Positions 1-8,010 of a stretch of 64,000 nt of DNA are shown piece by piece. Numbering within the stretch: position 1 is the first letter of the stretch; each line of letters begins with the position of its first letter. The notes beneath the pieces are model-generated. The model was not told where the DNA came from. It saw only the letters and a list, made by a program, of their open reading frames with translations, and did no database searches. Source of the stretch: Nocardia vaccinii NBRC 15922 (GTDB lineage: Bacteria; Actinomycetota; Actinomycetes; Mycobacteriales; Mycobacteriaceae); NCBI RefSeq assembly GCF_001613305.1, contig NZ_BDCC01000053.1, forward strand, positions 1 to 64,000. The letters run 5' to 3'. The position numbers were made by a program, and so were the translations under genes.

Positions 1-1
1 A

Positions 2-844
2 CTAACCGAGCGGGACCCTGCCGGTGATGATGTCCATCAGCGGTTTTCCCGGGGCGTATGCGCCGGTGAGTGAGGACATAGCGTGTCCGCTGTCGACGAT
101 CAGGGTGATTCCGCTGACGGCGCTCGCGGCCTCGCTGTTGAGGAAGACCATGGCGTTACCCATCTGCTCGGGGACGTGCAGTGGCGCGCCGGTGGCGTCC
201 CGGTAGTCCTGCGCGAATGCGAGCCAGCTGTCGGCGTTGGCGCGCGCGAGGGGGGTGTCGGTCGGGCCGGGACAAATCGCGTTGATCCGAATTCCCCTCT
301 CCCGCAGGGGATATGCCCGTGTCGCCACATAGGCGTTGATCGCCTGCTTGCCGAAGCCGTAGTGCATCGCGCCGGTGTCCTCGCGGGCCTGCGCCCAGGC
401 ATGCGCGGCCGCGTAATCCGGAGTGTCCAGGAACTCCTGGATCAACGACAGGTTGTTCTCCCACCCCATACCGGCCACCGAGGAGATGAAGCAGATCGCC
501 GAGCCGCTCGGCAGCCGCTCGGCCGCGAGCAACCGCTCGATCAGATGCCGATGGCCGATGAAGTTCGCGCGCATCATATCCGGGCCGTCCGCGATGCCCG
601 CCGCGGCGAAGACGGCGTGGATCGGACCGGTCAGCGAATCGACCGCGGCATCGATCGAGTCGGGATCCCGCAGATCCGTCGGGATGACGCGATCCGTGGC
701 GTAGCCGACGGGAGCGTTGTCCAGCACGGTGACGTGGGCGCCCAAATCCTTCGCGATATGCGCTGTCGCCGCGCCCATCCCGGTCGCGCCGCCGACGACG
801 AGCACATTCCTGCCGTCGTACCGGAACTTGTCGATATAGCTCAT
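2..844 (-). CDS. SDR family NAD(P)-dependent oxidoreductase
   Basis: A 280-residue classical-type short-chain dehydrogenase that probably oxidises or reduces a hydroxyl/keto group on a lipid or steroid-like substrate. The dinucleotide-binding motif is GGATGMG (about residues 18-24), catalytic serines lie near 121-122 and the Y-x-x-x-K pair is Y162/K166. An NAICPGP segment (about 188-194) follows, as usual after the catalytic helix. The ATG at 844 is chosen because GGAGG lies directly upstream; an ATG further out has no such site. It is convergent with nothing visible and lies downstream of a TetR gene on the same strand. Substrate cannot be read from sequence. Confidence 0.9.
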   Translation of the reverse strand: MSYIDKFRYDGRNVLVVGGATGMGAATAHIAKDLGAHVTVLDNAPVGYATDRVIPTDLRDPDSIDAAVDSLTGPIHAVFAAAGIADGPDMMRANFIGHRHLIERLLAAERLPSGSAICFISSVAGMGWENNLSLIQEFLDTPDYAAAHAWAQAREDTGAMHYGFGKQAINAYVATRAYPLRERGIRINAICPGPTDTPLARANADSWLAFAQDYRDATGAPLHVPEQMGNAMVFLNSEAASAVSGITLIVDSGHAMSSLTGAYAPGKPLMDIITGRVPLG

Positions 845-925
845 GGTGTCCTCCGGTTCCGGATGTGGGCGAGGAGCTCCCGTAGCAGATCGCTGCACCG
901 CATCGAAAAAAACCTAACTTTTGTT

Positions 926-931
926 CCAAAC
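926..931. promoter_or_regulatory. Possible CCAAAC half-site upstream of the SDR gene
   Basis: CCAAAC occurs 82 bp before the SDR start inside an AT-rich patch and repeats the half-site of the perfect palindrome at 1075-1090. It may be a second, weaker regulator contact. This rests on one six-base match only. Confidence 0.25.
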
Positions 932-1074
932 TAGCGGTCGGCACATGGTTGGTCAATAGCACGGAGGTCGGCACGATCGCTGTAAATAGCATTATCCCTG
1001 CATAATTGGGTTCGCTGCGGCAGATGACCGACAACGACACCGCAGGCCAGAAACTCGGAAAACTCGATACCGTA

Positions 1075-1090
1075 CCAAACATATGTTTGG
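1075..1090. promoter_or_regulatory. Perfect 16-bp palindrome, candidate TetR operator
   Basis: CCAAACATATGTTTGG is a perfect inverted repeat in the region between the TetR gene and the SDR gene. Its size and symmetry fit a TetR-dimer operator, and the neighbouring TetR gene (1388-2035) is the obvious candidate ligand-responsive repressor. A possible half-site occurs at 926-931, nearer the SDR start. Confidence 0.5.
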
Positions 1091-1387
1091 AGTCGGCCTG
1101 GGCCGGGCGGCATCCGGGACAAGCCGACGCGTGAGCCGATGACGGACAGGCTCGCACCCACCGGGTACACCACGAAGATCGCGATGAATGCGACGTCGGG
1201 CGAGAACGCGGCAACGTTCGGCAGCGCGCCGAGACCGCGACGCCGGACGCCCCGCCCGACCGCCGCGCGGTGTTCAGCGCCCTCGAAGCCAGGCCCAGCC
1301 GGTCCGCGGGTGCGCCCGCGGGGGCCGCGGCGGTCATCGATGGCGTCACCGGGGAGCTCGGGCCGATCGGGAGGTCGTGCGCGAAAT

Positions 1388-2035
1388 CTATTGCGGCTCG
1401 GTCTCCATGCGCCAGGTCTGCAACAGTGGGACCAGATAGGTGCGGGCGAATTCGCGCGCCTTGGCGGTGTCTTGCAGGGGTATGACCGATGCCGGGGTTT
1501 CGATCAGCGACATCATCAGCCGGGCGATCATCTCCCCGACGATCGCGATATCGAGATCCGCGGGTAGCTGACCGGCAGCCTGCCAGCCCTGGAGGTGGCT
1601 CATGACCAGCATCCGGGACATGGCGATGGCACTGTCGTTGGTGAGGAAATCGGTGAGTTCACCGGCGGCGGGCGATTCGCGGATACTTCGGGTGAGCAGT
1701 TTCGGCGCGGACGCCTCGTGCACGAAGGCCGTGAACACCTCGGTGATGGTGTCCTCGGGCCCGGTGGTGTGCTCGGCGACCTCGGCCAGCAGGGTCGCCA
1801 CCCGTAACGCCTCGTCCATGATCGCCAGTCGCACGAGCTGGTGTTTGTGCCCGAAACGGCGGTACACGGTGGCCACCCCGACACCCGCGGTGTCGGCGAT
1901 GCGCTGCATGGTGGTGTCGCCGAAACCGCTCTCGGTGAAGCAGGTGCGCGCGGCGCTGACGATCTTGCGCGAGGTGGGGTCCAGGGTGCCGAGCCAGTTC
2001 ACCATCGTGCCGAGCAGACTTGCGGTATCGGGCAC
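1388..2035 (-). CDS. TetR/AcrR family transcriptional regulator
   Basis: A 215-residue TetR-type repressor. The N-terminal helix-turn-helix spans about residues 18-65, with the recognition stretch VGVATVYRRF typical of the family; the C-terminal part is a helical ligand/dimer domain of unknown specificity. The GTG at 2035 is selected because GGAGG sits 4-5 bases upstream, whereas an ATG at 2101 has none. It lies between the SDR gene and the MpaB-like genes on the same strand, so it probably controls one or both. Candidate operator: the palindrome at 1075-1090. Confidence 0.88.
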   Translation of the reverse strand: MPDTASLLGTMVNWLGTLDPTSRKIVSAARTCFTESGFGDTTMQRIADTAGVGVATVYRRFGHKHQLVRLAIMDEALRVATLLAEVAEHTTGPEDTITEVFTAFVHEASAPKLLTRSIRESPAAGELTDFLTNDSAIAMSRMLVMSHLQGWQAAGQLPADLDIAIVGEMIARLMMSLIETPASVIPLQDTAKAREFARTYLVPLLQTWRMETEPQ

Positions 2036-2108
2036 CTGGCCTCCGTCTGCTCGGCGATTCGGGACTGAATTCCTTTCTATCACCGGAGGCCACCGCGGCA
2101 CCGCGAGC

Positions 2109-3074
2109 TCAGGGCGCGGCGAAGGAATCCAGCAGGACGCTGCGGTACCGCCGGCGGATCCGCTCGTACCGGTACCGGTTGTAGGCCAACGGTTCCAGCG
2201 TCAGCCGGCGCGGCAGCAACCGCCAGGCCAGCCGCAGGATCGTCACGTAAGCCGCGAATTCCAGCCGGTCCCGCGGGCTCGTGCGCACTCCGAACAGTTC
2301 CCGCATGCGCGGATGGGCCACGGTGTCCGAGCAGACGATGGTGGGCCGCGCGGCCAGCTTCACCAGCGGCCGCCAGATCGGCATGAGCGCGGGATGCAGG
2401 CCCGGCGGGATGAGGATTTTCGGCGGGGGCGGTGCGGTGAAGTTGCGGCGCGCGAACTGCAGGAACTCGTTGTCGGCCAGTTCGGTGGCAGCGACCCGGT
2501 CGTAGTAGTCGCGCATCTCCCGCACCGTCTCGGGCAGTTTGCCCGCACGGCTGGGCAGTTCCAGATACGACATTTCCGCGCGCATGGTTCGGTAGACGAC
2601 CTGTTTCTCCTGTTCGTCGAGACGACGTCCGCACACATACAGGTACGCCAGATAGAACACGTGCAGTGAACTGACCGCGACCCAGACCCACAGTTCGGGC
2701 GCGAGCGCGCTGTAGCGGTCGTCGGCGAATTCGCCTCGGCCCGTTCCCTTCACATCCGCGTGCAGCCGCTTCAGATCACCGCGGAATGCCTCCCGGTCCG
2801 CCGGATCGCCGAAAGCCATCAGGGCGGTGAAGGCGAAGCTTCGGATGCCGCGATCGGTGAAGTTGTCGGCGAAACGCCCGCTGCGGTCCACGGCCGCGGC
2901 GATCCGGCGATAGGCGACCTGGTCGAGTGCGAGCCCGCCGAAGACGCCGCCCAGCGGCGACCCGAGAAACCATCGCACATCCTCGGCGAGCGCGCGATAT
3001 CGCGAATCGAGTTGTGCCTCAGGCTGTCCCGGCGACGTGGCGGCATCGTCCGACGTCGATTCGGTGGTAGTCAC
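2109..3074 (-). CDS. MpaB/DUF2236-family oxygenase-like protein (first of three)
   Basis: A 321-residue protein of the DUF2236 family, which includes the MpaB' oxygenase of mycophenolate biosynthesis and the haem-containing rubber oxygenase Lcp; a membrane-proximal or cytoplasmic oxidative role is therefore plausible. The expected segment around residues 145-165 reads ELWVWVAVSSLH, so the usual W-V-H histidine is absent here and activity is uncertain. The GTG at 3074 has GAGG just upstream; an ATG at 3128 would overlap the preceding gene. It ends a tandem of three related genes divergent from the mce operon. Sequence identity to the other two is low, so these are old paralogues. Confidence 0.82.
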   Translation of the reverse strand: MTTTESTSDDAATSPGQPEAQLDSRYRALAEDVRWFLGSPLGGVFGGLALDQVAYRRIAAAVDRSGRFADNFTDRGIRSFAFTALMAFGDPADREAFRGDLKRLHADVKGTGRGEFADDRYSALAPELWVWVAVSSLHVFYLAYLYVCGRRLDEQEKQVVYRTMRAEMSYLELPSRAGKLPETVREMRDYYDRVAATELADNEFLQFARRNFTAPPPPKILIPPGLHPALMPIWRPLVKLAARPTIVCSDTVAHPRMRELFGVRTSPRDRLEFAAYVTILRLAWRLLPRRLTLEPLAYNRYRYERIRRRYRSVLLDSFAAP

Positions 3075-3102
3075 AGTACCTCGATTCGCTCGGTGACGTT
3101 CT

Positions 3103-3990
3103 TCATACGACGGTTGCCCCGGTGACATAGCGCAGGCGCATATCCCAGATCGCGGCGCGCATGCCCAGCCGCACCACCGCGCGCGGGGTGAGCCGGTCGA
3201 GCACGGCCAGGCGGCGCTGCCAGCGGTCGAACCGGTCCTGCTCGGCGGCGGTCCAGTCGAAACCCAGCTTCTCGCGCAGCTGCGGCGGCAGATATCCCAG
3301 GGTCATGAACAGATCCCAGTCCCCGAGCAGGATCTGGACCGGACGTGGCAGGAAGTCCAATCGCGCTATGCCGATGAGGAATTCGCGCATCCGGTCGTCG
3401 AAGTCGAGCCGGTCGAGTTGCTCGTTCCAGTACCGGTCGAACGCCTCCCGGTCGGCGGGCCACATATCCGGCGGCACCTGCAACGTGGTCGCGAACACCG
3501 ACGCGGCCCGGTGCACGGCCTCGGGATCGTGATAGGTACGCCCACTGCGCAATCGGCGCGTGTCCCGGAAAACCGCGGACATGCATGCGGCCACCCAGAG
3601 CTGCAGGTCCGGGTCGAAAGCGTTGTAGGACACCGGACTCCGCGGGGTCGAGCGGACCTGGACATGCGCCGCGCCGACCGCCTCGCGATAGATCCGGCGA
3701 TCCCGGGCAGTGCCCGCCACGGCCACCGCGATGTACGTCATGGTGGTGCGCCCGCGTTTGATCGGATGTTTGTGCAGATTGCCGCTGTCCACCCGACTCT
3801 CCATCACGCCGTAGGCGATTCCGGCGCGAGCCAGTTGCATGACGACGTTCGCCGCACCGTAGGCAGGTGAGAGCCAGGCCGACATCTCGTCGGTGAGGAA
3901 CAGGGTGTCCGCGGCGTCGGTCTGCTGCCGGACGGTGCGGCGCGCCGGTGGGCGTACCGGCTCTCGGCCCGAGGGCAGGCGCTGGGTCAT
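3103..3990 (-). CDS. MpaB/DUF2236-family oxygenase-like protein (second of three)
   Basis: A 295-residue DUF2236-family protein. The NLHKHP and RTTMTYIAVA stretches after about residue 70 and YNAFDPDLQLWVAAC near 120-135 are characteristic of one actinobacterial subgroup. As in the first paralogue, the position after W-V is not histidine. The ATG at 3990 has AAGGA upstream. The stop lies inside the region preceding the next gene, consistent with translational coupling in an operon. Function by family only: possible oxidative cleavage or oxygenation of an isoprenoid or other hydrophobic substrate. Confidence 0.82.
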   Translation of the reverse strand: MTQRLPSGREPVRPPARRTVRQQTDAADTLFLTDEMSAWLSPAYGAANVVMQLARAGIAYGVMESRVDSGNLHKHPIKRGRTTMTYIAVAVAGTARDRRIYREAVGAAHVQVRSTPRSPVSYNAFDPDLQLWVAACMSAVFRDTRRLRSGRTYHDPEAVHRAASVFATTLQVPPDMWPADREAFDRYWNEQLDRLDFDDRMREFLIGIARLDFLPRPVQILLGDWDLFMTLGYLPPQLREKLGFDWTAAEQDRFDRWQRRLAVLDRLTPRAVVRLGMRAAIWDMRLRYVTGATVV

Positions 3991-4031
3991 ATCGGTGTCC
4001 TTCCCGGCTTCGTCGACGGGGCAGCGGGTTG

Positions 4032-4907
4032 TCAGTGCGTTCCGGAGATCGTTCGATCGTCCGGAAGCAGGTCGGTGCGATGGGCGAACGGGTGGCGGAC
4101 ACGGTCTGGCAGGACGCGGTCCAGCGCCCGGACGGTGGCCACGGCACGGTCGAAATTCCGCTCTCGCGCGGAATTCCACTCCAGCCCGATCCGCTCGCGG
4201 AATCGCGATGGCAGCACCCCGACGGTGGTCAGTCGCAGCAGCGCCGCCAGCGGGATGGCGAATCCATTCCACACCGGCTGCGGCACAGCGATTTTCGGCG
4301 GCACTGGCATGGGCTTGCGGTCCAGGTCGATCAGCAGGTCGGTGGCGGCGTTGCGCTCGAGCACGTCGTCGACCGTATTGCGATAGTAGTCCCAGAACCG
4401 CGCCCGCGTGGCCGGGACCACCCGTTCGGGAATCCGCAGGACCGCGGCCATATCCTGCCACTCCCGGAACAGCGCGTCCTCACGCTCGGCATCGACCCCG
4501 CCGTCGAAGATCCGGCGGACATCGGCCGGGCCGGCATATCCGGTGGCATGCACCCACAGGTAGGCGTCGGAGTTCAGCGCGTGATAGCGGCGGCCCTGAG
4601 CATCGGTTCCGGAGATGTCGCGGTGCACCTGCCGCAGCCCCTCCGCGACGGCCGCACCGGACCCGTGGAATCCGTTCACCCGGCGCACCGAGGCGAGGGT
4701 TCGAGTGATCCGATCCCATCTGTCACTGAGGAATTCCGAATGGTCCATGACCCCCGCACCCACCACCGGATGAGCCACCTCGAGCAGCAGCACCGCACGG
4801 CTCGCCAGTACCGCGCGCCAGTCCACGCCCCATCGCCAGGTGGCCGAGCCCGGACCTACCGGCCGCAACGCGGAAGTTGATGTCGGTTCCGTCTCTCTAG
4901 CGGACAT
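4032..4907 (-). CDS. MpaB/DUF2236-family oxygenase (third of three, most canonical)
   Basis: A 291-residue DUF2236 protein, first gene of the minus-strand operon. It keeps the family pattern best: LLLEVAHPVVGAGVMDHS near residue 50, then LRQVHRDISGTD, and AYLWVHATGYAGP with the W-V-H histidine retained. Of the three tandem paralogues it is therefore the best candidate for a catalytically competent haem oxygenase-like enzyme. The ATG at 4907 follows a GAGAGGGG site. It is divergent from the YrbE/mce operon, with repeated TGATAG/CTATCA boxes in the shared intergenic region, suggesting co-regulation of import and oxidation. Confidence 0.85.
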   Translation of the reverse strand: MSARETEPTSTSALRPVGPGSATWRWGVDWRAVLASRAVLLLEVAHPVVGAGVMDHSEFLSDRWDRITRTLASVRRVNGFHGSGAAVAEGLRQVHRDISGTDAQGRRYHALNSDAYLWVHATGYAGPADVRRIFDGGVDAEREDALFREWQDMAAVLRIPERVVPATRARFWDYYRNTVDDVLERNAATDLLIDLDRKPMPVPPKIAVPQPVWNGFAIPLAALLRLTTVGVLPSRFRERIGLEWNSARERNFDRAVATVRALDRVLPDRVRHPFAHRTDLLPDDRTISGTH

Positions 4908-5237
4908 CCTCGGCCCCTCTCCCCGATGTCGCATCCGGCTCGAGTGATAGAAAAATAGTGCTTAAACTATCAACGAGTGTGCCACAGCTGGCGAGAGTTT
5001 GATAGAAGCAATTCCGGAATCTCTCATTGCGATTCGACGACGCGCCATCTGACCAGGCAGTAAGCGTTATATCTGCGAATTCAGCCACAACCATCGCATG
5101 GTGTGTGCGACCATCTGGCGATAGATGCGGGACTGACTTCTATCAGATGAAGCCCGACCAGATGGGCCGGGCTCGAGCAGTAAGTGATCGAATGTTCTCG
5201 CCGGAAGGCGAGCGGAACCACCTGGTTGGAGGCATGG
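4908..5237. promoter_or_regulatory. Divergent MpaB/mce control region with repeated TGATAG boxes
   Basis: This 330-bp region must hold both the mce operon and MpaB-operon promoters. TGATAG occurs at 4945 and CTATCA at 4967, forming an inverted pair 28 bp end to end. TGATAG recurs at 5000, and CGATAG at 5119 is paired with CTATCA at 5140 (27 bp end to end). The same half-site in the same orientation and spacing twice suggests operator sites for one dimeric regulator. The DNA is locally AT-rich. Which regulator binds is unknown. Confidence 0.45.
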
Positions 5238-6110
5238 ATGAGTGCACCCGCCCACCGCGCGCCGGCCGCGAACGATTACCGCGCCCCGGTCCCACCCTCG
5301 GCCCGGACATCCCTGGGCCGCAACACTTTACAGCATTCCGCCAGCGCGATGCGGTCGCTGGGCCGGGCTGTGCGGCTGGGTGCGCGATCCACGGCGATCG
5401 GCGTGACCGACGCGGCGACGGGCCGATTTCCGTTGCGGGAGGCCCTGGTTCAGGCCTGGTTCTTCGTCTCGGTATCGATCTGGCCGGCGATTCTGATCTC
5501 GCTGCCGATGGGTGTGGTCGTCGCGGTCCAAGTGGGCAGCGTCGCATCGAACGTGGGCGCGAACTCGATGGCAGGCGCGGTCGGCGGCATGGGCGTCATG
5601 CAGCAGATCGCTCCGCTGGCCGCGGCACTGCTGGTCGGCGGCGCCGGCGGTTCGGCGATCGCCTCGGATCTGGCGTCCCGGACGATCCGTGAGGAGATCG
5701 ACGCGATGCGGACCATGGGAGTGGATCCACAGCAGCGCCTCGTCGCACCGCGACTGCTGGCCATGTCGGTGGTCGCGCCGATGCTGTCGGTGTTCATCAT
5801 CCTGATGAGCATTCTGGCCAGTTTCGCGGTCGCCGCGATCGGACAGGGTGTGGCGCCGGGCTCGTACTGGTTGTCCTTCGGCAGTTTCGCCTCCGTGAAC
5901 GATCTGGTGATCTGTCTGGGCAAGGCCACGATCTTCGGCTATCTGGTCGCGGTGGTCTCCTGCCATCGCGGACTCGAGGCGCGGGGCGGGCCCAAGGGGG
6001 TGGCCGACGCGGTGAATGCGGCTGTCGTACTGGGGATTCTGGCCTGCCTGGTGGTCGACCTCGTGATCACGCAGCTCACCATGATGTTCGTCCCGATGAG
6101 GTTGCTGTGA
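5238..6110 (+). CDS. yrbEA: YrbE/MlaE-type ABC permease, first subunit of the mce system
   Basis: A 290-residue polytopic inner-membrane permease of the MlaE/YrbE family, one half of the transmembrane channel of an Mce lipid importer. About five hydrophobic segments are visible from residue 75 on, with the family signature REEIDAMRTMGVDP in a cytoplasmic loop that contacts the MceG-type ATPase. The ATG at 5238 has GGAGG six bases upstream. It overlaps the second permease by a few bases and starts an eight- or nine-gene operon. No ATPase gene is in the window; in mycobacteria one MceG serves all mce loci from elsewhere. Confidence 0.95.
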   Translation: MSAPAHRAPAANDYRAPVPPSARTSLGRNTLQHSASAMRSLGRAVRLGARSTAIGVTDAATGRFPLREALVQAWFFVSVSIWPAILISLPMGVVVAVQVGSVASNVGANSMAGAVGGMGVMQQIAPLAAALLVGGAGGSAIASDLASRTIREEIDAMRTMGVDPQQRLVAPRLLAMSVVAPMLSVFIILMSILASFAVAAIGQGVAPGSYWLSFGSFASVNDLVICLGKATIFGYLVAVVSCHRGLEARGGPKGVADAVNAAVVLGILACLVVDLVITQLTMMFVPMRLL

Positions 6111-6985
6111 TGACGCGCTCCCGAATCGATCTGCCCACGACCTACCGGCCGCTCGGGTTGCGGTGGACGAGAAGTGCCGAGCGCGTATGGATTCCGCTCG
6201 AGGAACTGGGTCGCCAACTGCACTTCGGCTGGATGGCACTGCTGGGAGTCGGGCACGCACTGCGACGGCATCGCCGGCGTACCGTCGCCATTTTCACCGA
6301 TCTCGCCTGGGGCAACGGACGTTCGGTACTGGTCGGCGGCGGGGTCGCTCCCGTGTTGGCGGTGATGGGCGTCGTGGCGGGCGCGATGATCGGCCTGGTC
6401 GGTTACACGCTGCTCGATACGCTCGGCATGGGACCGATGGCGGGGGCGATGTCCGCATTCGCCAACCCCCGCGAGCTGGCGCCGCTGATCGCCGCCGTCG
6501 GATATGCCGCGCAGGCCGGGTGCCGGATCACCGCCGAGGTCGGGGCGATGCGGATCTGCGAGGAGATCGATGCGCTCGAGGCGCAGGCCATCGATCCGGT
6601 GCCGTATGTGGTTTCCGCGCGGCTCATCGCCGGGATCATGACGGTCGTACCCGCCTATCTGATCGCGCTGGCCCTGGGATTTCTCACCACCCGGTTCACC
6701 ATCACCGCGGTGCACGCCCAGGCGTCCGGCGCGTACGACCACTACTTCCGAATGTTCCTGTCCCCCAGCGATCTCGGCTATTCACTCGGCAAGGTCGTGG
6801 TGTTCGTCGCGGTGGTGACCACCGTGCACGCCTATCACGGCTTCTACGCCACCGGCGGGCCCGAGGGGGTCGGGATCGCCTCGGGCCGGGCGATCCGGGC
6901 CGGACTGGTCCTGATCACCCTCTGCGACATGGTGCTCACGATCGTCATCTGGGGCCTGGACACCACCTTCGGTTTCTCGGGGTAG
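6107..6985 (+). CDS. yrbEB: YrbE/MlaE-type ABC permease, second subunit of the mce system
   Basis: A 292-residue partner permease. The family loop reads CEEIDALEAQAIDP, and hydrophobic segments match those of YrbEA. The GTG at 6107 gives a 4-nt overlap with the yrbEA stop; the ATG at 6110 is an equally possible start. It is followed after two bases by mceA. Together the two YrbE proteins should form the membrane translocation unit through which lipids delivered by the Mce proteins pass. Confidence 0.95.
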   Translation: MMTRSRIDLPTTYRPLGLRWTRSAERVWIPLEELGRQLHFGWMALLGVGHALRRHRRRTVAIFTDLAWGNGRSVLVGGGVAPVLAVMGVVAGAMIGLVGYTLLDTLGMGPMAGAMSAFANPRELAPLIAAVGYAAQAGCRITAEVGAMRICEEIDALEAQAIDPVPYVVSARLIAGIMTVVPAYLIALALGFLTTRFTITAVHAQASGAYDHYFRMFLSPSDLGYSLGKVVVFVAVVTTVHAYHGFYATGGPEGVGIASGRAIRAGLVLITLCDMVLTIVIWGLDTTFGFSG

Positions 6986-6987
6986 TC

Positions 6988-8010
6988 ATGGCAGCAACGA
7001 GAAGTGGGATCGAACGCGGCCCGAGCCGCTGGGGATTGCGGGTCCGCGGCCTGGCCGTCCTGCTCATCCTGAGTGCGATCGTCGTGATGACCTGGCGTGC
7101 AACGCAACCCGACCACAGCGGCCAGGTTCGGTTCGGCGTGGCAGTGACCGCGCTCGGTGACGGCGTCGGTCCCGGGACCGCGGTGCGCATGCACGGTACG
7201 CCGATCGGCTCGGTCATCGCAGTGCACGCCGAAGGCCCTGGGCGGCAACTGGTCACGCTCGGAGTCGACGCCGCGCACTTGCGCGAACTGTCGACCACGC
7301 TGGGCGCGCGATTCGTCTCGTCGAACGTATTCGGCACCACCGCAGTGGAATTGACTCCCGCGGCAGGTGGAGCGCCGATCACGGCCGGAACCGTGGTGCA
7401 GATGGGCGACCGGGCCGGCAACGATACCGTCACGCGGATCCTGCGTGATTCCGGACGGGCGGTGCTCGATGTGATCACCAGCGAACTGGCCGTCTCGGTG
7501 GACGGCGCCGCCCAGTTGACCGAACGCACCGCACCGCTGGTCGCATCGATGTTGCTCGCGGTGCGCACTCTGCAACGTACACAGGACCTTCCGCTGTCCC
7601 AGCTGCTGCCGAAGCTCGCCGGTACGGCCGCCGGCACCGCCGCGTTCATGCCGTCCGCACTGGGCATCCTGGACGCCCTGGCATCGGTGCGCGCCCTCGA
7701 CGACGACCGGAAAGTGGCACTGGCCAACGACACCATCTCCGAGGTGTCGAATCTGGTGTTCTCCTTCGCCGGTCGCCTCGTCGGCGCCCTGGGACCGCTG
7801 TCCGACGCCCTGGACATGATGCTGGACACGCTTATTCCCCTCACCCACGGCCTGCACGCGGTGAACGCTCAGCAGGTGCGCCGGCTCATCACCGGGCTGG
7901 ACGGCGCTCTGCGCAATCGAGACGGACACCTCACGCTCGACACCGAACTTCTGTTGCAGGGGTTTCCGGCGTTCCGGATGCCGCTGCAGAGCGCGGGGGC
8001 GGGCCGATGA
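6988..8010 (+). CDS. mceA: Mce-family lipid-transport protein, MceA position
   Basis: A 340-residue MCE protein with one N-terminal transmembrane anchor (about residues 20-38), an MCE/MlaD beta domain (about 45-130) containing VRMHGTPIGSVIAV, and a long helical region. MCE proteins form a hydrophobic tunnel across the actinobacterial periplasm and carry lipids to the YrbE permeases. It overlaps mceB by 4 nt. Compared with mycobacterial MceA proteins, it is shorter and lacks a long C-terminal tail. Confidence 0.93.
   Translation: MAATRSGIERGPSRWGLRVRGLAVLLILSAIVVMTWRATQPDHSGQVRFGVAVTALGDGVGPGTAVRMHGTPIGSVIAVHAEGPGRQLVTLGVDAAHLRELSTTLGARFVSSNVFGTTAVELTPAAGGAPITAGTVVQMGDRAGNDTVTRILRDSGRAVLDVITSELAVSVDGAAQLTERTAPLVASMLLAVRTLQRTQDLPLSQLLPKLAGTAAGTAAFMPSALGILDALASVRALDDDRKVALANDTISEVSNLVFSFAGRLVGALGPLSDALDMMLDTLIPLTHGLHAVNAQQVRRLITGLDGALRNRDGHLTLDTELLLQGFPAFRMPLQSAGAGR

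Larger units (their letters stand above)
845..1387. other. Long intergenic region with palindrome and coding-like remnant
   Basis: This 543-bp stretch lies between the SDR start and the TetR stop. It holds the SDR promoter region, a perfect palindrome at 1075-1090, and on the minus strand an open reading segment at about 1110-1260 (no good start) whose translation contains a hydrophobic run FIAIFVVYPVGASLSVIG. It looks like the tail of a decayed membrane protein gene, but I cannot name the family. Confidence 0.35.

Noticed and set aside
83..934. Plus-strand open frame opposite the SDR gene
   Set aside because: Composition is that of a shadow frame, whereas the minus strand has the complete SDR motif set.
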